The notes under the pieces are model-generated. The model was not told where the DNA came from. It was given only the letters and a program-made list of their open reading frames with translations, and did no database searches. Of a stretch of 64,000 bases of DNA, positions 49,688-59,252 are shown piece after piece (positions within the stretch are counted from its first letter, which is position 1; every line of letters begins with the position of its first letter). The stretch comes from Bacillota bacterium (lineage in GTDB: Bacteria; Bacillota; Clostridia; Christensenellales; SZUA-584). Both the position numbers and the translations under genes were made by a program. The stretch spans positions 255,736 through 319,735 of the forward strand of contig JAEYZN010000012.1 of NCBI GenBank assembly GCA_023428025.1. The letters run 5' to 3'.

Positions 49688-51766
49688 TTACTCTTCCTCC
49701 GCGTCCTTCTTGGCCTGGACGATAACCTTTTCGGCGAGGTTGCCCGGAAGCTCCTCGTAACGCTCGAACGTCATCTTGAACGAGCCCCTCGCCTGGGACA
49801 TGGACCGCAGGTCCGTCGCGTATTTGAATATCTCGGAGAGCGGCACCTCCGCCACAACCTGCTGCAGCCCGCCTTCCGGGTTCATGCCAAGGATACGGCC
49901 GCGGCGGCGGTTGATGTCACCGATGATGTCGCCCATGTATTCATCGGGAATCGTTACCTCGAGCTTATAGATGGGTTCCAGCAGAGCCGGATTCGCATCG
50001 GCGCAGCCCTGCTTATACGCCAGGTTTGCGGCGACTTTGAACGCCATTTCGGACGAGTCGACCGGATGGAACGAACCGTCAAACAGCGTGGCTCTGAGCT
50101 TGACCATCGGGTAACCGGCCAGCACGCCTCTGGTGATGCTTTCCCGGAGGCCCTTTTCAACGGCGGGAATATACTGCCGCGGCACTGCGCCACCGACCAC
50201 CTTATCGACAAACTCGAAGTTCTCTTCAGAATCGAAGATCGGCTCGAATTCGATATGCACATCGCCAAACTGGCCATGGCCGCCGGACTGTTTCTTATGA
50301 CGCCCATGCGCCTGAACCTTTTTGCGGATCGTTTCGCGATACGGTATCTGAGGATCGAACAGCTGCGCTTCCACGCCGAACTTGTTGAGCAGCTTCTTGC
50401 AGATGACCTCCAGATGAAGCTCGCCAAGGCCGCTCACCAGGGTGTCGGGCGTGTCCTGAGACTTTATGATGCGGAAGGACGGGTCTTCTTCCTCCAGACG
50501 GTGCAGACCGGCGAACACCTTTTCTTCTTCGCCCTGCTTCTTCGCGGACACCGCCAGTGAGATGCACGGCTCGGGAAACTCGATATCCGGGAACACGACG
50601 CTCTTGTTCTCGTCACACAGCGTGCCGCCCGTTTCTGTGTGCTGAAGCTTGGCCAACGCGCCAATATCACCAGCGCTCAGCTTTTCCACGCTGAGCTGCT
50701 TTTTGCCGGACATGACATAGATCTGGCCGAATTTTTCCGATTTTCCGGAATTACTGTTCTTGATGGACTGTCCGGCGGTCAGTTCACCGCCCAGAATCTT
50801 GAACACCGACAGCGTGCCCACAAACGGGTCCGCCACGGTTTTGTATATCTGTGCCGCAAACGGCTGCTTGGCATCGGCCGTATAAGCCACCTCTTCGCCC
50901 TTGGCCGTTTTGCCGACGATATTGATCTTTTTGTCCGGGGAGGGCATGAACTCAACGATGTTGTCAAGCAGCAGCGAAATGCCAAGGCCCGGCGCAGCGG
51001 CTCCCAGGAAAACAGGCACCACATCGCCCGAAGCGATGCCGACCTTGAGACCCTTCAGAATATCTTCTTTGGACAACGTTTCGCCTTCGAAGAACTTCTC
51101 CATCAGTCCTTCGTCATTTTCAGCCGCGTTTTCGATGATGGCTTCGCGAATCTCCTCCGCCTGCGCTTTGATGTCCGTCGGAGCGTCGATCTCTTTGACT
51201 TTCTTGCCGTCGAATCCGTAAGCCTTCATCTCGATCACATCGAATATGCCCTTAAAGCCAAGGCCCTGACCGATAGGCAGCTGGAGAACGGTGATCTTGG
51301 TACCGTATTTATCTTTCAGTGTCTGAACCGCTTTTTCAAAATCCACATGTTCCTTGTCCATCTGGTTCACAAAAAACGCTTTGGCGATTCCCGCTTTCAC
51401 ACAGGCATCCCACGCTTTCTCCGCTCCAACGGTGAGGCCGGTGAGGCCGCCCACAAGGATCAGCGCGCTGTCGGCAAGATAATAGCCGGAGGTTGCGTCG
51501 CCGATAAAGTCAAAATATCCTGGTGTGTCAATGATGTTGATTTTTTTGTCTTTCCATTCCACAGGCGCAATCGCAGAGCTTATTGAGATATGTCTTTTCG
51601 TCTCTTCGGGGTCAAAGTCCATCACGGTGTTTCCGTCATCCGTTTTTCCCTGCCTGTCGATCATGCCGCTGATAAAAAGCATTGCTTCGGCCAACGTCGT
51701 TTTTCCTTCCCCTCCGTGGCCCACGAGCGTAATGTTTCTTATGTCGCCAGTGTTGTAAAATTTCAT
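49688..51766 (-). CDS. EF-G-like translation factor GTPase (EF-G paralogue)
   Basis: An EF-G-like GTPase of 692 residues with the five EF-G domains. Its P-loop is GHGGEGKTTLAEA instead of the AHIDAGKTT of canonical EF-G; DTPGYFDF and NQMDKEH are G3 and G4. It lacks the usual domain IV loop context of fusA and is not in an rps operon. This matches the EF-G-like/EF-G-2 branch found beside true fusA in Clostridia and Thermus; its role is unclear. Monocistronic, with a terminator downstream. Confidence 0.9.
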   Translation of the reverse strand: MKFYNTGDIRNITLVGHGGEGKTTLAEAMLFISGMIDRQGKTDDGNTVMDFDPEETKRHISISSAIAPVEWKDKKINIIDTPGYFDFIGDATSGYYLADSALILVGGLTGLTVGAEKAWDACVKAGIAKAFFVNQMDKEHVDFEKAVQTLKDKYGTKITVLQLPIGQGLGFKGIFDVIEMKAYGFDGKKVKEIDAPTDIKAQAEEIREAIIENAAENDEGLMEKFFEGETLSKEDILKGLKVGIASGDVVPVFLGAAAPGLGISLLLDNIVEFMPSPDKKINIVGKTAKGEEVAYTADAKQPFAAQIYKTVADPFVGTLSVFKILGGELTAGQSIKNSNSGKSEKFGQIYVMSGKKQLSVEKLSAGDIGALAKLQHTETGGTLCDENKSVVFPDIEFPEPCISLAVSAKKQGEEEKVFAGLHRLEEEDPSFRIIKSQDTPDTLVSGLGELHLEVICKKLLNKFGVEAQLFDPQIPYRETIRKKVQAHGRHKKQSGGHGQFGDVHIEFEPIFDSEENFEFVDKVVGGAVPRQYIPAVEKGLRESITRGVLAGYPMVKLRATLFDGSFHPVDSSEMAFKVAANLAYKQGCADANPALLEPIYKLEVTIPDEYMGDIIGDINRRRGRILGMNPEGGLQQVVAEVPLSEIFKYATDLRSMSQARGSFKMTFERYEELPGNLAEKVIVQAKKDAEEE

Positions 51767-51939
51767 ACAATTCCTCCAACATTATTAACAACCAGTCTCC
51801 ATCAAACTGATTTTTTATGACTAACAAACATTCTATCAGAAAGGCAAATAAAAATAAATAAGATTTTTTGCGTTTGGTATGGAAAATGCGATAAAACTAT
51901 GACATAATAATTCGGTGAAAAACCGTAAAGGAGTTATCA

Positions 51940-52623
51940 ATGAGCGATATAAATCAAGAAAATCCTAATTTAAACGATGAAAACGAGTATACACAGTCTG
52001 TAGATGGTAAAAAGAAGCTGACAGATACCCAATTGCGCATCATACAGGTGGTTGCCGGTATTCTGAGCGCAGCCGCGCTGGTGGCCTCCATGTTTGTCCC
52101 GTCCATGCTGGTGGAGCAAAGGGTTATCGATCAGAGCAGCCTGCTGAATTATCTCTTTGTTGCCGTATTTGTGGTGATCATGTTTGGGCGGCGTTCGATA
52201 GAAAACAAGTACAGGCTGCGTCTTGGCCTTTTCTCTCTGGCTCTGATAGACGGCATCCTTGTCGGCGTGATGTTCTATGTGGTCAGATTGCTGTACATGC
52301 CCGAAAACACACTGGCTGAAGTCTACAAAGTGTTGATCATCGTCGGCGCAATACTATTGATACTGGTTGCCGGCATTCTGGTTCCCTTTCTTCGCTACAG
52401 AAAGCGTTTGGCAAACGGCACCGTGATTCCCATCAGGATTCCGGAAAAACCGCAGCAGCCTGCTTCCGAGAGCGCAACGGAGGAACATGACGGTCCTCTG
52501 ACAATTGAGCAAAGGGTTGCGGCCATGATGCGTGAGGTGGAGAACCCCTTGGAAAATAACAATATTGAAAATCCTCAGATCGCAGATGCCCAAAGCAGTG
52601 GATCAGGCAAGAAGGATGAATAG
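51940..52623 (+). CDS. Four-helix membrane protein, function unknown
   Basis: A 227-residue protein. A hydrophilic 30-residue N-terminus precedes four membrane segments (about 35-55, 65-82, 92-115 and 125-150); a charged C-terminal tail of about 70 residues follows. I do not recognise a family. AAAGGAG lies upstream of the ATG. It stands alone on the plus strand with its own terminator. Confidence 0.75.
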   Translation: MSDINQENPNLNDENEYTQSVDGKKKLTDTQLRIIQVVAGILSAAALVASMFVPSMLVEQRVIDQSSLLNYLFVAVFVVIMFGRRSIENKYRLRLGLFSLALIDGILVGVMFYVVRLLYMPENTLAEVYKVLIIVGAILLILVAGILVPFLRYRKRLANGTVIPIRIPEKPQQPASESATEEHDGPLTIEQRVAAMMREVENPLENNNIENPQIADAQSSGSGKKDE

Positions 52624-52629
52624 CACAAA

Positions 52630-52657
52630 ACACCCGGACAAGCCGGGTGTTTTTTTG
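52630..52657 (+). terminator. Terminator after the membrane protein gene
   Basis: Stem ACACCCGG/CCGGGTGT with loop ACAAG followed by a run of T. The gap to 52739 holds nothing else. Confidence 0.9.
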
Positions 52658-52739
52658 TTAAAGCCACTATATCAAGACGTCTTACACACAGCATTAAAGC
52701 ATAACATGGCCAAGGATCTTTCTTGTTTCCAATAACGGT

Positions 52740-53474
52740 TTATTGCCCCTGTATCCTCTTCAGATTCCTCACGGCAAGCTCGCCTGCCATTTTAACGATC
52801 TCAGGTACTTTCAATGGATCGTTGCTGCCTGCCGAAACATAGATGAAATATTCCCCGGATATAATGCCCATACCCTGCGATGAAATGAAGTTGTCATCTC
52901 CGATTCGTCCGGTATCCGCGGCATTCAAATCCTCCATGGCCTGTTTGACGGCTTCAAAAATCCCCTTGGGTGTCAGTTGCTGGCCGCCGCCCGAGCTGCC
53001 TTGACTGGAGCCGCCCGAACCGCCTGAATTGCTGTTTTGGCCGGAGCCATCCGAGCTGCCGCTTTGGCTGGAGCCACCCGAACCATCCTCGCCTCCTCCT
53101 TCACCCTGCTGGAGAGACCCTTGCTGGATGACCGCTATCTGGAGATAGCTCTTTGATGCGTTGGTTTCGGCCGGATAAAAGCATATCTTCATTCCGAGAA
53201 TTTCCTTTTCGTCCGAAGAACCATCTTTCACCGCCTCGCCGAGTAGCTGCGCCGCTTCTTCTTTGGAAATCAGCTGTTTGGGTTCGATCATCTGTCCGCC
53301 CGACTGCCCCTGACCACCGGACGACTGAGCCCCCTGAGAGGCGCTCGCGCCAGGAGATTGGCCTCCCCCTCCGGGCAATTGGGTTGTGGCGCTTTGCGAC
53401 TCGCTGTTTGAACAGCCGGAGATTAAAAAAACAACGCAGAGCAATATGGCAGCCATGCACTTGCACTTCTTCAT
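52740..53474 (-). CDS. Secreted lipoprotein with Ser/Gly-rich linkers, function unknown
   Basis: A 244-residue lipoprotein. The signal peptide ends in LISGCSNS (Cys21). Two Gly/Ser/Gln-rich low-complexity stretches (about 30-60 and 125-168) separate and flank two short folded parts (PKQLISKEEAAQLLGEAVKD..., and a C-terminal KGIFEAVKQAMEDLNAADTG...GEYFIYVSAG). No recognised family. Probably anchored outside the cell membrane. The repetitive part would be prone to slippage. Confidence 0.75.
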   Translation of the reverse strand: MKKCKCMAAILLCVVFLISGCSNSESQSATTQLPGGGGQSPGASASQGAQSSGGQGQSGGQMIEPKQLISKEEAAQLLGEAVKDGSSDEKEILGMKICFYPAETNASKSYLQIAVIQQGSLQQGEGGGEDGSGGSSQSGSSDGSGQNSNSGGSGGSSQGSSGGGQQLTPKGIFEAVKQAMEDLNAADTGRIGDDNFISSQGMGIISGEYFIYVSAGSNDPLKVPEIVKMAGELAVRNLKRIQGQ

Positions 53475-53597
53475 ATAGAACCTTCTTTCAGAGTTGTTCT
53501 ACCTCTCATTATCTCTAAACGGTTCCATAATATACGGCTATTTGCCATATTGCCTTTGTCAGCTCGCTCAGAATTGAATTTTGACCCAATGTTGCAT

Positions 53598-54302
53598 CTA
53601 GTCACTGCCGCCTCTGTCCACAGACACAATCGCCGCTTTTTTAGCGTGAATCAGCGTCGTATCAAACAAGGGCAGATCAGTATCACACTGGCTCACGAGC
53701 AGCCCGATTTCCGTGCAGCCCAGCACAGCCGCCTGCGCTCCCCTCTGCGCCAGGCCGTTCAATATTCTCAAATACTGTGTCCGTGATTCATCAGATATGA
53801 TTCCAAGACAAAGCTCGTCATATATCACCGTGTTGACAATCTCTATATCCGCTTCGTCAGGAATCAACACGTCAATGCCCCTTTGAATGAGCTTTGATTT
53901 GTAAAAATCCTGTGTCATCGTATATTTGGTGCCCAGCAGCGCAACGGTGGACACGTCGTTTTTGATCAGTTCATCCGCTGTCGCCTCCGCGATATGCAGA
54001 ATCGGAATATTGACAGCGTCCTGTATCTGCGGCGCTACCTTATGCATCGTGTTGGTACCGATCACGATAAAGTCCGCGCCCGCCTTTTCCAGGCTCGCCG
54101 CGGCGGCGGCCAGCACGGCACCGGCCGCTTCCCATTGCCCGGCAGCCTGATAAGCTTCAATTTCAGCGAAATCCACGCTGTAAAGCAGGCATTTGGCGGA
54201 ATGCAATCCGCCCAGCTCTTCTTTCACAGTTTCGTTTATGATCCTGTAATACGACACTGTGCTCTCCCAGCTCATGCCGCCGATCAATCCAATCGTCTTC
54301 AT
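53598..54302 (-). CDS. Aspartate/glutamate racemase-family protein, one catalytic Cys missing
   Basis: A 234-residue protein of the aspartate/glutamate racemase superfamily, closest to YgeA-type racemases (MKTIGLIGGMSWESTVSYY, VLGCTEIGLLVSQCDTDLP). The second catalytic cysteine, Cys196, is present. The first, normally in CTNTMH, is Gly82 (IGTNTMHKVA; codon GGT, one base from TGT). Without both cysteines racemisation by the usual two-base mechanism is unlikely; the protein may be an isomerase or lyase of other specificity, or inactive. Confidence 0.85.
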   Translation of the reverse strand: MKTIGLIGGMSWESTVSYYRIINETVKEELGGLHSAKCLLYSVDFAEIEAYQAAGQWEAAGAVLAAAAASLEKAGADFIVIGTNTMHKVAPQIQDAVNIPILHIAEATADELIKNDVSTVALLGTKYTMTQDFYKSKLIQRGIDVLIPDEADIEIVNTVIYDELCLGIISDESRTQYLRILNGLAQRGAQAAVLGCTEIGLLVSQCDTDLPLFDTTLIHAKKAAIVSVDRGGSD

Positions 54303-54509
54303 TTATGCCCCCTCAGAAATATTTCGGTATATTGTCCGCAGGCTCATTTATCAGCCTGTCTCAAATACCGCCGCTACAGCACACTGCTGTGTTTTTCCGG
54401 CGTGAGAACGGTGCCGATATCGTAGACTTTCTTTTCCTGAATATCCTTCAATCTCAGCAGGATGAGCGAGCTGGTGATTTCCTTTGGTCTCGAACTACTC
54501 CTAAGCCGG

Positions 54510-56903
54510 CTATTCTCCCCGCACATCGCCTGCTGATGACGCGTCTTTTGAGCCACCGATGTCCATGCGTCCCATAATCTCAATGTTGGAACTCCGCGGG
54601 TCCACATAGCTACCGTCGATGGCACTGAATGCCATCTGCGCCATTCCTCCGACCTTAGTACTTTTGTAAAGATAATCAAAGGTGACATACCACGTCGGCA
54701 GATATTCCCCTTTATCCGTCTCATTCTTCAACGAAAGCAGGCTGGTACCTAGCTTGATGTTCGTCACGACAATATCAAGGCCGTATCCCTCGGGTGTCTC
54801 CCGCGCGCCGAATGAATAATTCATTTGATCAACGATCCGCTGCCGAATTGCATCGAAGTCCATTAGCTGAGCAGACGGTATGGAGATGTGGCTGATAATT
54901 GATGCGCCATACCACGACAGGGTGCAGAGTCCGTCCTTATCCACGGCAATAACACAGAACTCTTGCCCCCACGGCGAGGCATAGCTGGGCCCGGTACCCT
55001 CAGCCTCTCCCAGATTGCCTTTATAGGGATCGCGTTGGGCCTGAAGGCCCGCTATCGTCCGGGTGAACGTAAGCTCCCACCCTGTTGTCTTGTGGACGTC
55101 CCGCGTAACGATTGTGCATAGCTCGGCATAATACAGTTCCAGATCAATGCCAAGCGCACCCATGTACTGCTGCGCGATTGACAAGGCATCTTCCTGGGAA
55201 AGCTCCGGCTCACCCGGCTGAAGCCACGCCCAGCGCTCCACCGTATCGCCCATATTTTCGCTAAAGTTGCTTTTGTCCAGCGAGCGGAGAGGATGAACTG
55301 CCATATTCATGTTGCGCGAATACGAAAACTCGCTCGTTCCCCGCCTTATGCCGAACTGCGCAACCGTATCGCCCCCGGTATTTACATAGATGCTCCATGT
55401 ATGGTCTGTAGGCAGATCGGAAATTCTCGTCGGCCAACGTTCTGCTTCTACCGGCGCCTTATTATACATCTCCTGCGCACGATTGATCATGTCTTTCGTC
55501 GCGATCCCCGATGCCTTGTACTGTTTGAGCTCAGTCAGTTGCTGCAGCCACTCATCCCTTGTTATGTCCCACGCGGAGTACAATTCGTCATTTGAACCCG
55601 CGAGGAGCTTAATGAAAGACAGATAATCATCGTCCGAAAACGTCTTGTGTGTGACCTCCGTCACCGGATATGCCTCCGTTTTGGGCACGATAACATCGGC
55701 GTCCATACGGAGACTCAACTTGATATATTCATCATACGTTTCCGTCACACGCTCCGGCACCTCTATCGGCTCAAAGTCTTCGGACGCAACAGGTGTCACA
55801 GCCTCCAGCACGTCCTCCTGCCGCCCGATAACCACAGGCTTTTCCGGTGTTGGCTGGCAAGCTGTTGTAAAGCAAGTGAATAGCAGCGCTGCAATAAGCA
55901 ATGCAGAGATTAGCGTTACGCTCTTTTTGCTTTTCCCTCTCATAAAAATCCCTCTAACGCGTTGTTCCGCTACTTTTCTGGCATTTGCCTGAGCCATTCC
56001 AAGAACAAGATACCTATGCTCCGGCTGGGAGAACAGACTGACGATCAATGAGGCATAGCGGGTTCTTCCGGCAGCATCCAGCATTTTCACCACTGCGCCG
56101 TCGCATGCGATTTCCATATCCGTACGAATCTGGTGAAAGGCGATCCATACAAGAGGATTAAACCAATAGGCAGCGTTGAGCAGAGAAAGCAGAATGCTCA
56201 TGATCTGGTCGCCACGCTTATAGTGCATCAATTCATGGCACAGCGCGAATTTAACCTGTTCATCATTCATTGCTACCAGCGCATCGACAGGCATCATGAT
56301 CGTTTTTGGAAACATCAATGAAGGCGTACCGTACTCATACTGACAAACAAGCCTAATATTCGACTTAATATGCATTTCGGTTTTTACTTCCTCGAACAAT
56401 GCCATAAGCCTCGTTGACGGGGCGGCGGCATTCCTTCGAAACCGCCTACGCAAAACAACATACAGCGCTGCAAGATACAGCAGGCATATGCCCGATCCGG
56501 CAAGCCATATCATCATAATGATTTGCGGCAAAGACAAGGACGATGGCTTATTAGAGGTTACAGGTGTTTTTGGTTCCGTTGCGGTCTGAGCCTGGCTGCT
56601 CTCCGGCATCAGTGTTTGCACGCATATATCACCCGCTTTGTTTACTTCAGGTACGGTAAAAGGTTGTTTTGTCTGCGGTTGAACGACGGCGTTTTGGTTT
56701 TGGGATTCGATGGGAATGACAAATAGATGAACCGGGCTTGTCAACGTCGCAGGTATCATCAGCCGGGCGATGAGGACAAACCATATTGCATAATGCAATA
56801 TGGGCGACATCTTGTTTGTAAAGCCCTTTTTCAACAACATAATTATTATATAAATAATGCCGGAGTAGATCGTAATCTCCAGCAAGGTATTCAAGATATC
56901 CAT
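54510..56903 (-). CDS. BlaR1-like M56-family membrane metalloprotease
   Basis: A 797-residue protein. The N-terminal M56 domain has four membrane segments and the zinc-protease motif ALCHELMHYKRGDQI. A long extracytoplasmic part (about 380-797), not a penicillin-binding domain, follows the last membrane segment (VTLISALLIAALLFTCFTTAC, about residues 340-360); it is of a type I cannot name. ATG at 56903 is set by GGAGGAAGAGTGAA. It lies directly after the BlaI-like repressor and likely cleaves it on sensing an envelope signal. Confidence 0.85.
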   Translation of the reverse strand: MDILNTLLEITIYSGIIYIIIMLLKKGFTNKMSPILHYAIWFVLIARLMIPATLTSPVHLFVIPIESQNQNAVVQPQTKQPFTVPEVNKAGDICVQTLMPESSQAQTATEPKTPVTSNKPSSLSLPQIIMMIWLAGSGICLLYLAALYVVLRRRFRRNAAAPSTRLMALFEEVKTEMHIKSNIRLVCQYEYGTPSLMFPKTIMMPVDALVAMNDEQVKFALCHELMHYKRGDQIMSILLSLLNAAYWFNPLVWIAFHQIRTDMEIACDGAVVKMLDAAGRTRYASLIVSLFSQPEHRYLVLGMAQANARKVAEQRVRGIFMRGKSKKSVTLISALLIAALLFTCFTTACQPTPEKPVVIGRQEDVLEAVTPVASEDFEPIEVPERVTETYDEYIKLSLRMDADVIVPKTEAYPVTEVTHKTFSDDDYLSFIKLLAGSNDELYSAWDITRDEWLQQLTELKQYKASGIATKDMINRAQEMYNKAPVEAERWPTRISDLPTDHTWSIYVNTGGDTVAQFGIRRGTSEFSYSRNMNMAVHPLRSLDKSNFSENMGDTVERWAWLQPGEPELSQEDALSIAQQYMGALGIDLELYYAELCTIVTRDVHKTTGWELTFTRTIAGLQAQRDPYKGNLGEAEGTGPSYASPWGQEFCVIAVDKDGLCTLSWYGASIISHISIPSAQLMDFDAIRQRIVDQMNYSFGARETPEGYGLDIVVTNIKLGTSLLSLKNETDKGEYLPTWYVTFDYLYKSTKVGGMAQMAFSAIDGSYVDPRSSNIEIMGRMDIGGSKDASSAGDVRGE

Positions 56904-56904
56904 T

Positions 56905-57288
56905 TCACTCTTCCTCCGAATTGTCTCCAAGCTTCTGAATAAGAATCTGTAATTCGTCCCGATCCTTTTCCGAGAGACCGCTCTTTTGTATCATGCTGGC
57001 AAGTAAAAGGCGTGTACTGTCCTCCGTCATTTTGGAAAGAATGTAATTGCTCTCATTCTCTATGCAATCTTCACGTTTGACCAACGGATAATAGCTGCGA
57101 CTGCCTCGGATGGTTTCATATCCTATAAACCCCTTATCCGTCATTCTCTTAAGATAAGTCAGATAACTGCTGCGGTTCCAGTCCACAGACGTTGCCATGG
57201 CCTCCATAATATCGGACAGAAACAACGGACTTTTTTGCCAAAGCGTCTCCATCATGACCCATTCCTGTTTTGACAACGATTCTCTCAT
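56905..57288 (-). CDS. BlaI/MecI-family transcriptional repressor
   Basis: BlaI-family winged-helix repressor of 127 residues (LSKQEWVMMETLWQKSPLFL, NRSSYLTYLKRMTDKGFIGY, then the dimerisation helix SEKDRDELQILIQKL). The operator at 57336-57363 overlaps its own promoter. The first gene of the blaI-M56 pair, controlling both genes; induction should come from proteolysis by the M56 partner. No beta-lactamase gene is near. Confidence 0.92.
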   Translation of the reverse strand: MRESLSKQEWVMMETLWQKSPLFLSDIMEAMATSVDWNRSSYLTYLKRMTDKGFIGYETIRGSRSYYPLVKREDCIENESNYILSKMTEDSTRLLLASMIQKSGLSEKDRDELQILIQKLGDNSEEE

Positions 57289-57335
57289 ATTGTTCCCTCT
57301 GCATCCGTAAAAAATATCTGGACTGACGATTCCAA

Positions 57336-57377
57336 CATAGTATCTACAATTGTAGACACTATGAATTCAAATGTCAA
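57336..57377 (-). promoter_or_regulatory. BlaI-type operator overlapping a SigA promoter
   Basis: TTGACA (57377-57372), 17-bp spacer, TACAAT (57354-57349). The -10 lies inside a 28-bp palindrome (57336-57363) whose core TCTACAATTGTAGA is perfect and which contains the TACA/TGTA half-sites bound by BlaI and MecI. Repressor binding would block polymerase directly. Confidence 0.85.
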
Positions 57378-57488
57378 CATATTATTTTTATAAAAAGAGC
57401 AGGCACAAAATGCCATGTATATTCGCATATGCCTTTTAATACGTAAAGGAAGTTAATATCCTTTTCCTAGTCAATTGATGTTTGCGCT

Positions 57489-57644
57489 TTAATTAACATT
57501 CACTCCGTCAACCCGATGCCCCTCAAAACTGCTCTGAAATCCTGTGGACATATTTTTCTCATAATACTCTGCAAAATAAAAAACGGAGTTTTCAAGCATT
57601 CTTACCGCGAAAGATAAAAAACCCGAAAATCCCGTTATTGGCAT
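57489..57644 (-). CDS. Small ORF in repeat copy 1 (51 residues)
   Basis: An open frame of 51 codons starting MPITGFSGFLSF with AAAGG seven bases upstream. Its middle, MLENSVFYF followed later by FQSSFEG, matches MLEDPVFYFQSSIKG in the second repeat copy at 60276-60386, with 11 residues inserted. The surrounding DNA is one of two diverged repeats. Translation is uncertain; conservation of the reading frame in both copies speaks for it. The rest of 57364-57842 shows nothing recognisable. Confidence 0.35.
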   Translation of the reverse strand: MPITGFSGFLSFAVRMLENSVFYFAEYYEKNMSTGFQSSFEGHRVDGVNVN

Positions 57645-57690
57645 TTATCAGCCTTTACTTATTTATTACAAATATCATCAAAACCACGCA
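57550..57690. repeat. Diverged repeat, copy 1
   Basis: Shares with 60345-60495 several aligned blocks in the same order, such as AAATAAAAAAC, TCAAGCATT, CCGAAAA, GGCATT, CAGCC and ATCAAAA. The blocks are separated by small gaps and substitutions. The two copies are in the same orientation about 2.8 kb apart and bracket the DUF4342, sterol-reductase and SDR genes. Confidence 0.55.
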
Positions 57691-57842
57691 CCCACGCGCG
57701 TCGCAACGGCAATAACCCTGAATGGGTACTCTTCCCAATAGTTCTCTCACTCTATGCGTCGTGTGAGGAATAACAAATGCTTTTCTTGAAAGCGGTAGCT
57801 AATCTATTCCCTCAAAGGTTGTTGATAATTACGAAAATATTT

Positions 57843-58085
57843 TTACCGCTCAATAACAATTGTGCATTCTGTTGCCAGAGCCGTAATCGTTGCAACGGCT
57901 GCAAAAATAGGGGCTAATGCGATACCGACTACACCGACGGTCAGTGGAAAGCTTAGTATTTCCTTATCATCTTTATCCTTTATTGTAACTTTTCGCGCGT
58001 TGCCTTCCCGGATGATTGCTTTGATCTTTGCCATCAAGTCCTCGCCATTAACCTTATACTCTTCTGTTTTCTTTTCTTCGTCCAT
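57843..58085 (-). CDS. DUF4342 protein
   Basis: An 80-residue DUF4342 protein. The N-terminal charged half (VNGEDLMAKIKAIIREGNAR, KVTIKD) is followed by LSFPLTVGVVGIALAPIFAAVATITAL (one hydrophobic segment). AAGGAGGC lies upstream of the ATG. The family often occurs beside PspC-like or envelope genes; function unknown. It lies between repeat copy 1 and the sterol-reductase gene. Confidence 0.82.
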   Translation of the reverse strand: MDEEKKTEEYKVNGEDLMAKIKAIIREGNARKVTIKDKDDKEILSFPLTVGVVGIALAPIFAAVATITALATECTIVIER

Positions 58086-58175
58086 AATACTCTGCCTCCT
58101 TGGTTTACTGAGATAGACATTTTAACGCCCTTAAAGTTTTTACGTATTCAGCTTTAGTTGTTATCCCATCCACAC

Positions 58176-59252
58176 TCAATATATGAAAGGAATAATCTTG
58201 TATTTTACTTTCTTGGTGTATTGATCCCAAAGCTCTCCGTATTTTGCCTTGCAAACTTTGTCGTCATCGGCTTGGCGGGTGAACATAAGGCCTATATAGT
58301 AAGCCGGGTACAGCCACACCATCCAGATTCCAGGGTAGCCGGAGGCAAGGGCTACAGCTATAGCCTGTATAATTTCTCCAAAATAGTTGATGTGACGGCT
58401 TGCGCCCCAGTAGCCGTTAGCAAGCAGGCTGAGTTTACCGTCGCTGAGCACTTCAGGTTTTATCCAAAGAAATTTTCTGTCAGGCATAACTTTAAAGAAA
58501 TACTTCTGCATATTTGCGCCGCGTGTAAACACCCAACCGCAGAGGAAGAGTGCACCAAAGAGGATTGTCAACCATACGGGATGACCGGGACCCGGAAGAT
58601 GAGCGGTGAACCAAAGTGAGATAGAATAGAAATAAGGGTAGAACGCAAGACAGCCAAATCCTAATTTGAATCCAACGCGTTCAGCAATAAAATCGTATGT
58701 CCATAAATGGATTTTTTCGAATATCAGATAATCAAAGCAAAACCATGTGAGCATTGCGCAGCCGAGAAGAAAACCATAGTTAATATTTTCAACATTCATT
58801 ATATGATACGCCGCAAAAGAAAGAACATTCAATTGAAGCATAACAGCGCCAATTAAATAAAACCACAGCTTTGCATCAATAAGGCCGTCTCTCAGCTGCG
58901 AATCTTTTACCCTGCCAAACCAAAAATCAGCAAAGAAAGATTGACCGGTAGATGGATGTTTGAGAACGATGTAAAAAGAATACGCCAATCCGATAACGAC
59001 CGCGCCAATAAGACCCAGCCATCGGGTTTCATACAACCACACGTATGGAACGATATTAAAATACCCAAGCAGAAACCAAATGAGAATGCTTGTCAAAAGA
59101 ACAAATTTTCCATTGACCCTGTAATTCATCACTTCGCCTGTTATTTCATTTTTTACATATCCTTTAATTCTTTTCACCGGGATGATGATGTGTAAAAGAG
59201 TGATGACGACGTATGCGATCGATGGGGTGATCAAACCTAAAAACAACTTCAT
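58176..59252 (-). CDS. ERG4/ERG24-family sterol reductase-like membrane protein
   Basis: A 358-residue membrane protein with about eight to nine membrane segments. The C-terminal signature of eukaryotic-type sterol C14/C24 reductases is present: NGYWGASRHINYFGEIIQA, a positively charged FTRQADDDKVC loop and YGELWDQYTKKVKYKIIPF. Family members reduce sterol or steroid C=C bonds with NADPH. Spore-forming Clostridia do not make sterols, so the substrate may be a host or diet sterol, or another isoprenoid or lipid. It overlaps the SDR gene by 4 bp. Confidence 0.85.
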   Translation of the reverse strand: MKLFLGLITPSIAYVVITLLHIIIPVKRIKGYVKNEITGEVMNYRVNGKFVLLTSILIWFLLGYFNIVPYVWLYETRWLGLIGAVVIGLAYSFYIVLKHPSTGQSFFADFWFGRVKDSQLRDGLIDAKLWFYLIGAVMLQLNVLSFAAYHIMNVENINYGFLLGCAMLTWFCFDYLIFEKIHLWTYDFIAERVGFKLGFGCLAFYPYFYSISLWFTAHLPGPGHPVWLTILFGALFLCGWVFTRGANMQKYFFKVMPDRKFLWIKPEVLSDGKLSLLANGYWGASRHINYFGEIIQAIAVALASGYPGIWMVWLYPAYYIGLMFTRQADDDKVCKAKYGELWDQYTKKVKYKIIPFIY

